Positions 40,912-49,640 of a DNA stretch of 64,000 bases are shown here, piece after piece. This stretch comes from DASSUW01 sp963844205 (GTDB lineage: Bacteria > Actinomycetota > Thermoleophilia > Solirubrobacterales > Solirubrobacteraceae): NCBI GenBank assembly GCA_963844205.1, contig CAWJNK010000013.1, positions 248,001 through 312,000 of the forward strand, read 5' to 3'. The position numbers were made by a program, and so were the translations under genes. The notes under the pieces were generated by a model. The model was not told the DNA's origin, did no database searches, and saw nothing but the letters and a program-made list of their open reading frames with translations. Position 1 is the stretch's first letter, and every line of letters begins with the position of its first letter.

Positions 40912-41022
40912 GCCGCGCCTCGATCATGAATCGGATCGGACGAACGTCCGAGGACCCAGCCCGCGCTCAAGACCGCGGGCACTTGGCCGATTCCCGGGCG
41001 GAGCCACGCTCATCCGTCCGTC

Positions 41023-42354
41023 ATGCCGCCGCTCACGCTCACCAACGCCGCGCCGCCCGAGGAGGAGCCGGCCCTCGACACGTTCCGGCCGTCGCTCACG
41101 GAGCTGCGCGTCGAGGTCTTCCTCCTCGCCGGTCTCGTGGCGGCGATCGGCGGGCTGTACGCGCTCGATCCCGGCCAGGACGTCGACCCGATCGTGATCG
41201 CCCTGTGCACGGTGCTGATCGCCCTCGCGCACTTCGCCCGCTTCGACCTGCGGTTCGCCTGGACCGCTCCCGTCCAGCTCGCGCTCGTGCCGACCCTGTT
41301 CGTGCTACCCGGCTGGCTCGTCCCGGCCACGATGGCGACCGCCATCATCCTCGCGCGCGTGCCCGAGGTCGTGCGCGGCGAGATTCCGGCCAGCCGCCTG
41401 CTCGTGGCGCCCAGCAACGCCTGGTTCACGGTCGGCCCCGCCGCCGTCATCGCCGCCGCCGGCTCCCCCGCCCCCAACGAAGCCGGCGTCGCCCTCCTTC
41501 TCGGCATGCTGGCGGCCCAGATCGGCACCGACTTCGTCGTCTCGTCGCTCTGGCATTGGCTGACCGTGCGCGCCCCGCTGACCGCCCAGCTGAAGGAGAG
41601 CGTCTTCGTCTACGGCGTCGACGCCGCGCTCGCCCCGGTCGGCCTGCTCGCCGCGCTCTCGATCGACGAGTCGCCCTACTACCTGATCCTCATGATCCCG
41701 CTGTTCGGCGTCCTTACGCTGTTCGCCGGCGAGCGCCGCGCCCGCCTCTCCCAGCTCACCGAGCTCAACGGCGCCTACCGCGGCACGGCCATGGTGCTCG
41801 CCGAGGTCGTCGACGCCGACGACGCGTACACCGGCATGCATACGCGCGACGTCGTCGAGCTGTCGGTCGCGGTCGGGCACCGCATGCACCTGACGCCGGA
41901 GCAGATCCGCGCCGTCGAGTTCGGCGCGCTGCTCCACGACGTCGGCAAGGTCGCCATCCCGAAGGAGATCATCAACAAGCCCGGCCCGCTGAACGAGGCC
42001 GAATGGAAGCAGATGCGCACCCACACGGCGGCCGGCCAGCGCATGCTGGACCGCGTCGGCGGCGCGATGCGCGAGATCGGCGAGATCGTCCGTTCCTCGC
42101 ACGAGCGCTGGGACGGCGCCGGCTACCCCGACGGCCTCGCGGGCGAGGAGATCCCTCTCGAGTCCCGCATCATCTGCGCCTGCGACGCATACAACGCGAT
42201 GACCACCACGCGCTCTTACCGGGACGCGATCGCGCCCGCGGCCGCCGCCGCCGAGCTCGCCCGCTGCTCCGGCACGCAGTTCGACCCGGCCGTGGTCGAG
42301 GCGCTGCTCGCCGTCCTGGGCGTCGTGCCCGCCGAGGAGAAGATCGCGGCGTAG
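41023..42354 (+). CDS. Membrane-bound HD-GYP phosphodiesterase
   Basis: This 443-residue protein has about seven helices in the first 230 residues and an HD-GYP domain behind. The domain has LLHDVGKVAIPKEIINKPGPL near residue 305, MRTHTAAGQRML, SSHERWDGAGYPDGL and CDAYNAMTTTRSY. It should hydrolyse cyclic-di-GMP. There is no GGDEF domain, unlike the protein at 6693-8678. It may be co-transcribed with the cysteine-rich gene 9 bases downstream. Confidence 0.88.
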   Translation: MPPLTLTNAAPPEEEPALDTFRPSLTELRVEVFLLAGLVAAIGGLYALDPGQDVDPIVIALCTVLIALAHFARFDLRFAWTAPVQLALVPTLFVLPGWLVPATMATAIILARVPEVVRGEIPASRLLVAPSNAWFTVGPAAVIAAAGSPAPNEAGVALLLGMLAAQIGTDFVVSSLWHWLTVRAPLTAQLKESVFVYGVDAALAPVGLLAALSIDESPYYLILMIPLFGVLTLFAGERRARLSQLTELNGAYRGTAMVLAEVVDADDAYTGMHTRDVVELSVAVGHRMHLTPEQIRAVEFGALLHDVGKVAIPKEIINKPGPLNEAEWKQMRTHTAAGQRMLDRVGGAMREIGEIVRSSHERWDGAGYPDGLAGEEIPLESRIICACDAYNAMTTTRSYRDAIAPAAAAAELARCSGTQFDPAVVEALLAVLGVVPAEEKIAA

Positions 42355-42363
42355 ACTCCCGCA

Positions 42364-42747
42364 ATGGCCACCGTCCTGCGGCGGACCGAGCTCAACGAGT
42401 GTCGCCGGTGCTCGACGTTCTGCGACCGGGTGATCGCCCCGGCCACCTGCGTCGCCGACGAGTGTCCCTATCTCTACAGCTACGACGACCCGCTCAGCGG
42501 CCGCCGCTTCATGGGCTGCCTGCAGCAGGTCTTCGCCACCGAGATCGACGTCGAGCTGTTCCGGCAGGCCGAGCGGACCCGCTTCGGGTTCGGCACCGTC
42601 CGGCTCGCGGCGGCGCCGCTGGAGCGCTGCCGCTTCACCGTCGAGCAGGCCTACGACGGGCGCGGCCTGGAGGCCTACCGGTGCGTGAACAAGGCCTTCT
42701 TCGACTGGCCTCAGACGTTCGACCTGCGGGACCGCTGCCACCGGTGA
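42364..42747 (+). CDS. Cysteine-rich conserved protein of unknown function
   Basis: This 127-residue protein begins MATVLRRTELNECRRCSTFCDRV and continues with CVADECPYLYSYDDP and RFMGCLQQVF. Cysteines at C-x2-C-x3-C, C-x4-C and a later C suggest metal binding. A late block (AYRCVNKAFFDWPQTF) has one more cysteine. No signal peptide is present. No domain is recognised; the pattern looks conserved and the coding signal is strong. Confidence 0.65.
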   Translation: MATVLRRTELNECRRCSTFCDRVIAPATCVADECPYLYSYDDPLSGRRFMGCLQQVFATEIDVELFRQAERTRFGFGTVRLAAAPLERCRFTVEQAYDGRGLEAYRCVNKAFFDWPQTFDLRDRCHR

Positions 42748-42821
42748 AAGATCTGTCTCACGGGCAGCGGCCCGGCAGGACTCAGAACTAAGATGCAGAC
42801 GCCCCGGCGGGGACCGGGCTC

Positions 42822-43292
42822 ATGACAATGGACCCACTTCCGCGCGGCAACTACGACTCAGGACAGGACTACGTCCTCGAGTACGGCGAGCTTCGGTTCA
42901 CGTTCAACGAGCGGGACTTCTCGGAGCGCGTCGAGCAGGCTGCGCGCAAGCTCGGGTTCGTCGACGGGCGGCTGGATCCGACCGAGCTCGAGGACCTCGT
43001 GAACCTCGCCGTCAACGGGGAGATCCAGGACCCCGCATCGGCCCTCGGCGAGCACGTCAACGACTGCTGGCCGGAGCTCGTCGGCCCCGCCGACCGCTCG
43101 CTGGTGCACTGGCTGCGCCGGCTCGTCTTCCGCTCCGCGTGGCTCGACCAGCGCGTGAAGGAGGGCGAGCTCGACGTCGTGTTCGACGACGCGACCAGCA
43201 CGTTCGGCTACGTGCAGTCCGAGCGGGACCGCGAGCCGATCGAGCTCTCGCCCGAGCCGAACTGGCAGCGGGTCGCATACTCGCGCCGCTGA
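42822..43292 (+). CDS. Acidic hypothetical protein
   Basis: The 156-residue acidic soluble protein has helical and beta segments (LEYGELRFTFNERDF, RKLGFVDGRLDPTELEDLVN, VHWLRRLVFRSAWLDQRV). No known family is recognised. It lies 74 bases after the cysteine-rich gene and its end abuts the structured palindromic element at 43299-43475, likely its terminator. Confidence 0.6.
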   Translation: MTMDPLPRGNYDSGQDYVLEYGELRFTFNERDFSERVEQAARKLGFVDGRLDPTELEDLVNLAVNGEIQDPASALGEHVNDCWPELVGPADRSLVHWLRRLVFRSAWLDQRVKEGELDVVFDDATSTFGYVQSERDREPIELSPEPNWQRVAYSRR

Positions 43293-43298
43293 CGAGCT

Positions 43299-43475
43299 TC
43301 AAACTGCTTGCATTGAGGGAGAGGGTGCATTTCTCCCCAAGGGGATGACCGCTCAGCGATCTTGAGGGGAGAAGAGCACCGTATAGGTGCGTTTCTCCCC
43401 AACACGCCCGGCCGGCTACGAAATTGGGGAGAAATCCACCCCCCCGCGCTCCCTTCAATGCGCAGTTGATGTTCA
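43299..43475. repeat. Composite palindromic element with two tandem hairpins
   Basis: Hairpin 1 pairs GGTGCATTTCTCCCCAA (43324-43340) with 43362-43380. Hairpin 2 pairs GGTGCGTTTCTCCCCAA (43386-43402) with TTGGGGAGAAATCCACC (43424-43440). Outer arms near 43300-43321 and 43449-43470 (CAAACTGC...GCATTGAGGGAG against CTCCCTTCAATGCGCAGTTG) enclose both. The ends resemble those of the element at 1281-1457. It lies between convergent genes and overlaps the rho-like stop. It may terminate both transcripts. Confidence 0.7.
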
Positions 43476-44732
43476 GCCCGCCAAGGCGTCAGCGCGCGCC
43501 TTGGCGATCGCCTCGGCGCCCGCCTCTCCGACCAGAAGCTCCGGACGCAGGACGCCCGAGGCGGCAAGGTCGAGCGCCGGGAAGCGGCCGAGCGCCACCA
43601 GCGCCGGGTCGAGCGCGACCACCGTCGTCTCGCCGCCGACCGGCGCCGCGGCGGTGGCCACGACCGTCAGCGAGCCGCCGTCGGCGATGTTGCGCGCCGC
43701 GGCCAGCGCCCGTCGCGCGGCCGCGGGCGGCAGCCCGTCCAGCGTGTCGATCAGCACCACCGCGTCACCGCCGCGGGCGGCCACCCGTCGGCCCTGCTCG
43801 ATCGCCTGCTCGACGGCCTGCGCCTGCGCGTCGGCCGACGTGGCGAACGACAGCGCCGCAGCGGGCTCGACCGCGGCCTCGCCGATCTCCTCCGGCCGCA
43901 CGCCGGCCAGCACGAGCGAGACCTCGAGCCCCTCGAGCGCCGCCAGCGCTCCCGCGACCCTGCGCAGCGCCTCGCTCTTGCCGGCCCGCGCCGGGCCCGC
44001 GATCACGACACGCGAACCCTTCCCGAACGGCGTCAGCCACTCGATCGCCTTCACGGTCGGGTCCTCGGAGCCGAGCTCGAACCGCTCGGTCGCGAACGTC
44101 GCGGGCAGGTCCTCGAAGCGCGTACCCTCGGCGACCTCGTCGGCCGGGCGGCCGTTGATGGTGTCGACCCGAATCAACGACGGGAAGCGCTCGGAGCGGC
44201 GCGCGGCCCGGACCGGGCCGGCGATGCGGTCGCCGGACACCAGCTCGCAGCGCTTGACCTGGGCGGCGGAGATGTAGACGTCGTCGTCGGTCGGGTCCGG
44301 TGGCGACAGGCGGATGAAGCCCGAGCCGTTGCCGAGCAGCTCCACGACGCCCTCGATGGTCTGGTCCGACGGCTCGGGCCGGTCCTCGCCGGCGTCCTCG
44401 TCGGTCGCGCCCTCCTCGCCGCGCGTCCGGCCGCGGCCGCGCCCGCCGCGGCGACCGCGACGCGGGCGCTTGGCCTCGTCCTCGACCTCCTCGGCCGGCG
44501 CCTCGACCTCCTCGGCCGGCGCCTCGACCTCCGCGGCCGGCTCCTCGACCTCCGCGGCCGGCTCCTCGACCTCCGCGGCCTGCTCCTCGCCGCCCTGGCG
44601 GGCGACGATGGCGTCGATGAGCTCCTCCTTGCGAAGGCGGCGGAAGCCGTCGACGCCGAGCTCGTTGGCCAGCAGGTGAAGGTCGGCGAGCGGGCTCTGC
44701 TCGAGCTCGGAACGGTCCAGGACTGCGGACAT
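43473..44732 (-). CDS. Rho-like transcription termination factor, divergent
   Basis: In this 419-residue protein the N-terminal 45 residues match the Rho N-domain (LADLHLLANELGVDGFRRLRKEELIDAI). An acidic repeat (EEPAAEV-type) and a basic RG segment follow, as in actinobacterial Rho. The RNA-binding domain has LGNGSGFIRLSPPDPTDDDVYISAAQVKRC. The ATPase region keeps VVIAGPARAGKSEALR as P-loop and DAVVLIDTLDGL as Walker B, but the canonical GLIVAPPKAGKT and LLDSITRLARAYN motifs are altered. The region after DALDPALVAL-type sequence is short. It may be a Rho paralogue with reduced termination activity; a canonical rho may exist elsewhere. Confidence 0.75.
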   Translation of the reverse strand: MSAVLDRSELEQSPLADLHLLANELGVDGFRRLRKEELIDAIVARQGGEEQAAEVEEPAAEVEEPAAEVEAPAEEVEAPAEEVEDEAKRPRRGRRGGRGRGRTRGEEGATDEDAGEDRPEPSDQTIEGVVELLGNGSGFIRLSPPDPTDDDVYISAAQVKRCELVSGDRIAGPVRAARRSERFPSLIRVDTINGRPADEVAEGTRFEDLPATFATERFELGSEDPTVKAIEWLTPFGKGSRVVIAGPARAGKSEALRRVAGALAALEGLEVSLVLAGVRPEEIGEAAVEPAAALSFATSADAQAQAVEQAIEQGRRVAARGGDAVVLIDTLDGLPPAAARRALAAARNIADGGSLTVVATAAAPVGGETTVVALDPALVALGRFPALDLAASGVLRPELLVGEAGAEAIAKARADALAG

Positions 44733-44807
44733 GGTGAATCCCCTTTGAGTCGGTGGTTGGTTGGCACCCGGCCGCGTTGTGCGCAGCGGTCGGCAACCTC
44801 CTTGCGG

Positions 44808-45698
44808 TCAGTCAGGGTAGCGGTCCGGCGTCAGGCCCTCGTCCGGCTCCAGCTCCAGCTCGCCGCGCAGTGCGGCCCGCACGCGCAGGAAGTCGGCCGC
44901 GGCCGCCACGTCGTGGACCCGCAGCACGTGCACGCCGGCCGCCGCCCCGTGAGCGACCGCCGCCAGCGTCCCGGCCAGGCGCTCGCGCGGCGGCCGCCCG
45001 GTCAGCGCGCCCACGAAGTCCTTGTTGGAGATCGCCAGCAGGATCGGCCGCCCCAGCTCGTGCAGGTCCTCAAGGGCGCGCAGCACGGCCACCGTCTGGG
45101 CCGGCGTCTTCGCGAAGTCGGGCCCGGGGTCGAGCAGGAGCTGCTCGGGGTCCACGCCGCGGCCGATCGCGAGCGCCATGCGCTCGTGCAGGAACGCGGT
45201 CACGTCGGCGGCGACGTCGTCGTAGCGGTCGGGGTCGAGCAGCGTGCCCTTCGGCGCGACCTGCGTGTGCATGATCACGAGGCCGGCGCCGGTGCGCGCG
45301 CACAGATCGGCGAGGGCCGCGTCGCGCAGCCCCGACACGTCGTTGACGAGCACGGCGCCGGCCGCGATCGCCGCCTCCGCGACCGCGGGCTTGTATGTGT
45401 CGACCGACACCGCCGGACCGAGCGCGGCGATCCGCTCCACGAGCGGCACTACGCGCTCGATCTCATCCTCGACCGAGACGGCCGGCGTGTCGCCGCGCGC
45501 GGACTCACCGCCGACGTCGATGAGGTCCGCGCCCGCCTCGACCAGGTCGGCGGCATGCGCCACTCGCGACTCGAGCGTCGGATGGTCGCCGGCGTCCGAG
45601 AACGAGTCCGGCGTGGCGTTGACGATCCCCATCAGCAGCGGCCGCGTCCCGAGCTCGATCACCCGGTCGCGGAGCCGCAGGAACCGCGGAAGACCCAC
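44808..45698 (-). CDS. folP: Dihydropteroate synthase
   Basis: This 296-residue TIM-barrel enzyme joins p-aminobenzoate to the pterin pyrophosphate in folate synthesis. Signatures: LLMGIVNATPDSFSDAG, DLIDVGGESARGDT, VSVDTYKPAVAEAAI, NDVSGLRD and the RVHDVA end segment. AISNKDFVG takes the place of the usual S-R-K loop. The GTG start shares one base with the stop of the upstream gene (TAGTG). The start lacks a strong ribosome site, suggesting re-initiation. Confidence 0.93.
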   Translation of the reverse strand: MGLPRFLRLRDRVIELGTRPLLMGIVNATPDSFSDAGDHPTLESRVAHAADLVEAGADLIDVGGESARGDTPAVSVEDEIERVVPLVERIAALGPAVSVDTYKPAVAEAAIAAGAVLVNDVSGLRDAALADLCARTGAGLVIMHTQVAPKGTLLDPDRYDDVAADVTAFLHERMALAIGRGVDPEQLLLDPGPDFAKTPAQTVAVLRALEDLHELGRPILLAISNKDFVGALTGRPPRERLAGTLAAVAHGAAAGVHVLRVHDVAAAADFLRVRAALRGELELEPDEGLTPDRYPD

Positions 45699-47146
45699 TA
45701 CCGCACGACGACGGTCTGCCGGCGCCCGCGCTCCGACCGCTGGCCGCGCCGGTCGACGCCGATCACGTGGATCCGGTGCCTGCCGCGCCGCAGCCGGAGG
45801 CGCAGCGACGTCCGGGCGGTGGATCCCGCCGACTTCCCGTCGACGAGCACGCGGTAGCGCTGAGGACCGCCGAACTCCTGGCCCGGGCTCCAGCGCACGA
45901 GCACGCGGCGGCCGACCACGTCAGGCAGGTTGCGCAGCGTCGGCGCGCTCGGCGGCAGGTCGTACGAGGCCACGCCGACCGTACCGCCCTGGACGAACGC
46001 CACCGCCACGTCGCCGATCCGGTTGGAGGACGCCGACAGCGGCCCGGGTGCGACGGGGCCGCGCGAGAGCAGCGTCTCGCGGCCCAGCCCGCCGCGGTCC
46101 GGGGCGCGCTGGCCGCGCACGACCCCGTTGGCGTCGTCGCCCGCCCGCCACACCAGCGCGCTGTCGTCACGCTCGGAGGTCGCGACGGCCGCGTTGGTGA
46201 CGCCGCCGGAGCGGTCGGTGCGGCGCGCACCGCGGAAGACGTCGTCGCGCAGCGGCGCGCCCAGCAGCAGGCCGCCGGCCACCGACACGCCGTGTCCGGT
46301 GCCGCTCGAGCTCATCGCGATCGCAGGCCCGTAGCTCGCGTTCCCGCCGTCGAGCGCGTACGGCGCCTCGAACGTCGACGCGCGCAGGCGGCGCGCGATG
46401 CTGCGCGACACGCCGGCGATGTCCTGCCGGAACGCCACCCACGCGTAGGAGCGGTCGTACTCGATGTCGACCTCGGGGGAGTCGGCCGCCGCGCCGGCGT
46501 CCTGCGGCAGCGCTGAGAGCGACGTCCCGTAGATCCGGCGTGCGAACACGTGGCTGACGCCGTCGGCGAAGACCTCGCCCCAGACCACCAGCGCGCTGCC
46601 GTCCGCCGCCACGGCGACCTTCGGCCGCAGCGCCCCGGCGCCCGCCGCGCGCGCCGGATCGACGTCGACCGGCGCCGCGACCGCCTGCCAGGTGTCGTCG
46701 CCCGAGAGCCGGGCGGCGCGGACGTCGCCGCCCTGCGCCCACACGACGTAGGCCGCGCCGTTGACGCCCATCTCCATCGCCAGGTTTTCGGCGCCGCCGC
46801 CGGCCGACAGCGGCACCGTCGGCCCGCCCGCGAGCGCGCCGTAGACGATCCCGTCCTGGATCCAGGCGACCGCCAGCCGGTCGCCCGCGCCGGCGGCGAC
46901 CGCGGCCTCGGTGGTCGCGCCGGGGCTCAGCGCCACCGGCGTGCCCCACCCCGTGCTCCCGAGCCGAGACAGCCACGCTTGGCCGCCCTTGACGTAGACC
47001 AGCCCTCCCCCCTCCTCGATGCCGAGGTCGACCACCGGCCGCGCGGCCGGCCCGTCGACGGACTCGAACGGGAACCAGCGCGCCTCCGCGGCCGGAGCGA
47101 GCGCCAGCAGGAGCACGAGGGTGAGGATCGGGGTGAGACGTCGCAT
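45698..47146 (-). CDS. Secreted propeller-like protein of unknown function
   Basis: The 482-residue protein has a signal peptide (LTPILTLVLLLALAPAAEA). The body consists of repeated 45-50 residue beta units with patterns such as AVAAGAGDRLAVAWIQDGIVY, KVAVAADGSALVVWGE and NAAVATSERDDSALVWRAG, which suggest a beta-propeller. The last 90 residues (SAPTLRNLPDVVGRRVLVRW and HRIHVIGVDRRGQRS) look like a fibronectin type III-like module. No enzymatic motif is seen. It may lie in an operon with folP. Confidence 0.65.
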   Translation of the reverse strand: MRRLTPILTLVLLLALAPAAEARWFPFESVDGPAARPVVDLGIEEGGGLVYVKGGQAWLSRLGSTGWGTPVALSPGATTEAAVAAGAGDRLAVAWIQDGIVYGALAGGPTVPLSAGGGAENLAMEMGVNGAAYVVWAQGGDVRAARLSGDDTWQAVAAPVDVDPARAAGAGALRPKVAVAADGSALVVWGEVFADGVSHVFARRIYGTSLSALPQDAGAAADSPEVDIEYDRSYAWVAFRQDIAGVSRSIARRLRASTFEAPYALDGGNASYGPAIAMSSSGTGHGVSVAGGLLLGAPLRDDVFRGARRTDRSGGVTNAAVATSERDDSALVWRAGDDANGVVRGQRAPDRGGLGRETLLSRGPVAPGPLSASSNRIGDVAVAFVQGGTVGVASYDLPPSAPTLRNLPDVVGRRVLVRWSPGQEFGGPQRYRVLVDGKSAGSTARTSLRLRLRRGRHRIHVIGVDRRGQRSERGRRQTVVVR

Positions 47147-47185
47147 GGAGGGTGCAACCGCCGGCCGCGGCGGAAGTCGCGCAGG

Positions 47186-48823
47186 CTAGCTCACCACTAC
47201 ACCCTCGGCCGCCGCCTCGGTCAGGAAGGCGGCAGCCTCACGGTCGGCCCGATCGGCATCCCAACCGAGCTCCGCGGCCAGCACCGCCGCCACCCGGCCC
47301 GACGCTTCTGAGCTGGGCGCGCACACCTCGCGCGCCGCCGTGAGCGCGAGCCGGGTGCGGCGCAGCAGCACGTCGCCGACCGTCCGCGCCTGCTCGCGGC
47401 GCGCAGCGTGTGCCGCCTCGGCGAGCAGATCCGGCATGCCGGCGTGAATCGGCTCCGCGAGCTCCTGCCGCTCCGCGGCCACCGCCAGCACGTCGTGCGC
47501 GACGTGGCCGTAGCGAGCCGCGAGCGCGGCGTACGCCGCCTCCGGCACGCCCGGGACCCGGGGCAGGTCGCCCGGCTCGACGGGCAGCCCCAGCGGGATC
47601 TGGTGCGTGCGGCACGGTGCGTCCCGGCCCTCGCGCTCGACGATCCGGTCGACGGTCATCTTCGCCATCCGGCGCCAGGTGGTCAGCTTGCCGCCGGTGA
47701 TCGTGACCATGCCGCTCGAGGTCTCGTACAGCTCGGCCTTGCGCGAGATGTCGACCGACTTGCGCGGGTCGCCGGTCGAGATCAGCGGGCGGACGCCCGC
47801 GTACGCGCCCGCGATGTCGCCCGGCTCGAGCCCCGTGGCGAAGAACGCGTTGACGGCGTCGAGCAGGTAGCGCACGTCCTCCTCGGACGGCTTCACGCGC
47901 TCGAGGTCGCCCTCGTAGTCGTTGTCGGTGGTGCCGATCAGCGTCCGTCCGAGCCACGGCAGCACGAAGATCGTGCGGCCCCCGCCGGCGGGCGCGATGG
48001 CGCCGGCCACCACCGGCAGCGTGCCGCTCGGGACGATGATGTGGGTGCCACGGGAGGGCCGGATGACCGGCACCTCGGCCTCGTCGTGGAGCTCCTCGGG
48101 ACGCAGCCGGTCGGCCCACACGCCGGTCGCGTTGACGACGTTCTCGGCCCGGACCTCCAGCTCGGCGCCGGTCTCGGCGTCCACCACGCGCGCGCCGCAC
48201 GCACGCCCGTCGTCCTGCAGCAGCGCGACGGCCTCGAGCCGGTTGGCGCTCACCGCGCCGAAGCGCGCGGCCTCCGCGAGGATCGTCAGCACGAGCCGCA
48301 CGTCGTCGGTCTGGCAGTCGTAGAAGAGATAGCCGCCGCTCGGCCGCCGCCCCGCGAGCGCGGGCAGCAGCTCGAGCGCCTCGTCGCCGTCGATCACGCG
48401 GTGGCGCGCGGGGCTCCAGTACTCGTCGTCGCGCCCGCGGCGGCGGACGGTCGACATGACGTCGTACATGTTCAGGCCGATCCCGGTCAGCCGGTCCGGC
48501 CGCGCGCCGTCGAACGCCGGCACCACGAGCGGGAGCGGGCGCACGAGGTGCGGCGCCAGCGCGACGTTGAGCTGGCGCTCGAGCAGCGCCTCGCGGACCA
48601 GGCCGAGGTCGAAGTTCTGCAGGTACCGCAGCCCGCCGTGGACGAGCTTGGACGAGCGCGAGGAGGTCCCGATCGCGTAGTCGGCGCGCTCGACGAGCGC
48701 GACCGAGTACCCGCGGGTGGCCGCGTCGAGCGCCACGCCGGCCCCGGTGATGCCGCCGCCGACCACCAGCACGTCGAACGGCTCCGCGCCAAGCGCGGCG
48801 ACGGCTTCTGCTCGCGGCAGCAT
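47186..48823 (-). CDS. glpD: Glycerol-3-phosphate dehydrogenase (quinone-type)
   Basis: This 545-residue FAD enzyme has VLVVGGGITGAGVALDAATRG (residues 18-38), SSRSSKLVHGGLRYLQNFD, the substrate-binding GTHIIVP, and GTTDNDYEGDLERVKPS with PLISTGDPRKSVDISRK. The C-terminal helical cap (AHAARREQARTVGDVLLRRTRLAL) is complete. It oxidises glycerol-3-phosphate to DHAP at the membrane. It is unlinked to the glycerol cassette, and the GATTCG-N7-CGAATC operator was not seen upstream. Confidence 0.94.
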   Translation of the reverse strand: MLPRAEAVAALGAEPFDVLVVGGGITGAGVALDAATRGYSVALVERADYAIGTSSRSSKLVHGGLRYLQNFDLGLVREALLERQLNVALAPHLVRPLPLVVPAFDGARPDRLTGIGLNMYDVMSTVRRRGRDDEYWSPARHRVIDGDEALELLPALAGRRPSGGYLFYDCQTDDVRLVLTILAEAARFGAVSANRLEAVALLQDDGRACGARVVDAETGAELEVRAENVVNATGVWADRLRPEELHDEAEVPVIRPSRGTHIIVPSGTLPVVAGAIAPAGGGRTIFVLPWLGRTLIGTTDNDYEGDLERVKPSEEDVRYLLDAVNAFFATGLEPGDIAGAYAGVRPLISTGDPRKSVDISRKAELYETSSGMVTITGGKLTTWRRMAKMTVDRIVEREGRDAPCRTHQIPLGLPVEPGDLPRVPGVPEAAYAALAARYGHVAHDVLAVAAERQELAEPIHAGMPDLLAEAAHAARREQARTVGDVLLRRTRLALTAAREVCAPSSEASGRVAAVLAAELGWDADRADREAAAFLTEAAAEGVVVS

Positions 48824-48840
48824 CGGCCGATGAGGCTAAC

Positions 48841-49608
48841 GTGCGCTCCGTGCATCGCACCGCGGGCACAGTCGCCACGCTCTGGCGCTGGCCTGTCAAG
48901 TCGATGGCCGGCGAGCGGGTCGAGGCGCTGCGCGTCGACGGCCGCGGCGCGGGCGGCGACCGCACGCATGCCGTGTTCCACGAACACAAGGGCCGGCGGA
49001 AGCCGCTGACGGCGCGCGAGGCGCCGCGGCTACTCGCCTGGAAGGCGGCGTACCCGTTCAACCGCGACGGCGGGATCGACCCGCAGCGCCCGCCCTTCGC
49101 GACGGTCACCGCGCCCGACGGGCACCGCTACATGTGGGGCGACCCGCGGCTCCGGACCGCGCTCGAGGAGGACCTCGGGCGGGAGGTCTCGCTCACGCGA
49201 GACGTCGCCGGTATCCAGGACCTCTCGCGCACGCTGCTCGTCACCACCGAGGCGTCGCTGCGCGCGCTCTGTCAGGAGATGGGCGCGTCGATCGACCTCC
49301 GCCGCTTCCGCCCCAACGTGCACCTCGACCTGGACGCTCCGGGGTGGGCCGAACTGGCCTGGGAGGGCGCCGAGCTGGCGTTCGCGGGCGGCGTCCGCCT
49401 GCGGCTCCTGCATCCGTGCGAGCGCTGCGCGATCCCCACCCGCCACCCCGACACGCAGGCCAAGTGGCCCGACCTGCTCAAGTACCTCACCGCCTCGCAC
49501 GACATGTGCTTCGGCATCAACGCTCGCGTCGTGGTGGGCGGTCGGCTGGCGGCCGGAGAGCGCGTCGAGCTTATGCAGGCTTCAGGTTCTCCGCAAACCG
49601 GTCGATAA
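48841..49608 (+). CDS. MOSC domain-containing protein
   Basis: The 255-residue protein has an N-terminal MOSC beta-barrel (VATLWRWPVKSMAGERVEAL, GGDRTHAVF) and a C-terminal MOSC domain with LHPCERCAIPTRHPDTQA, whose cysteines resemble the conserved sulfur- or molybdenum-related site of mARC/YcbX proteins. Such proteins bind molybdenum cofactor and reduce N-hydroxylated compounds; exact activity is unknown. Transcribed divergently from glpD with a 17-base gap. GTG start. Confidence 0.83.
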   Translation: MRSVHRTAGTVATLWRWPVKSMAGERVEALRVDGRGAGGDRTHAVFHEHKGRRKPLTAREAPRLLAWKAAYPFNRDGGIDPQRPPFATVTAPDGHRYMWGDPRLRTALEEDLGREVSLTRDVAGIQDLSRTLLVTTEASLRALCQEMGASIDLRRFRPNVHLDLDAPGWAELAWEGAELAFAGGVRLRLLHPCERCAIPTRHPDTQAKWPDLLKYLTASHDMCFGINARVVVGGRLAAGERVELMQASGSPQTGR

Positions 49609-49640
49609 GAGCCTCGCCGACGCCCCGATTGGAGGACCCG

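Noticed and set aside
40926..42791. Plus-strand 621-codon frame overlapping the HD-GYP gene
   Set aside because: Arg/Pro-rich shadow in a different frame; the HD-GYP motifs are all in the frame starting at 41023.
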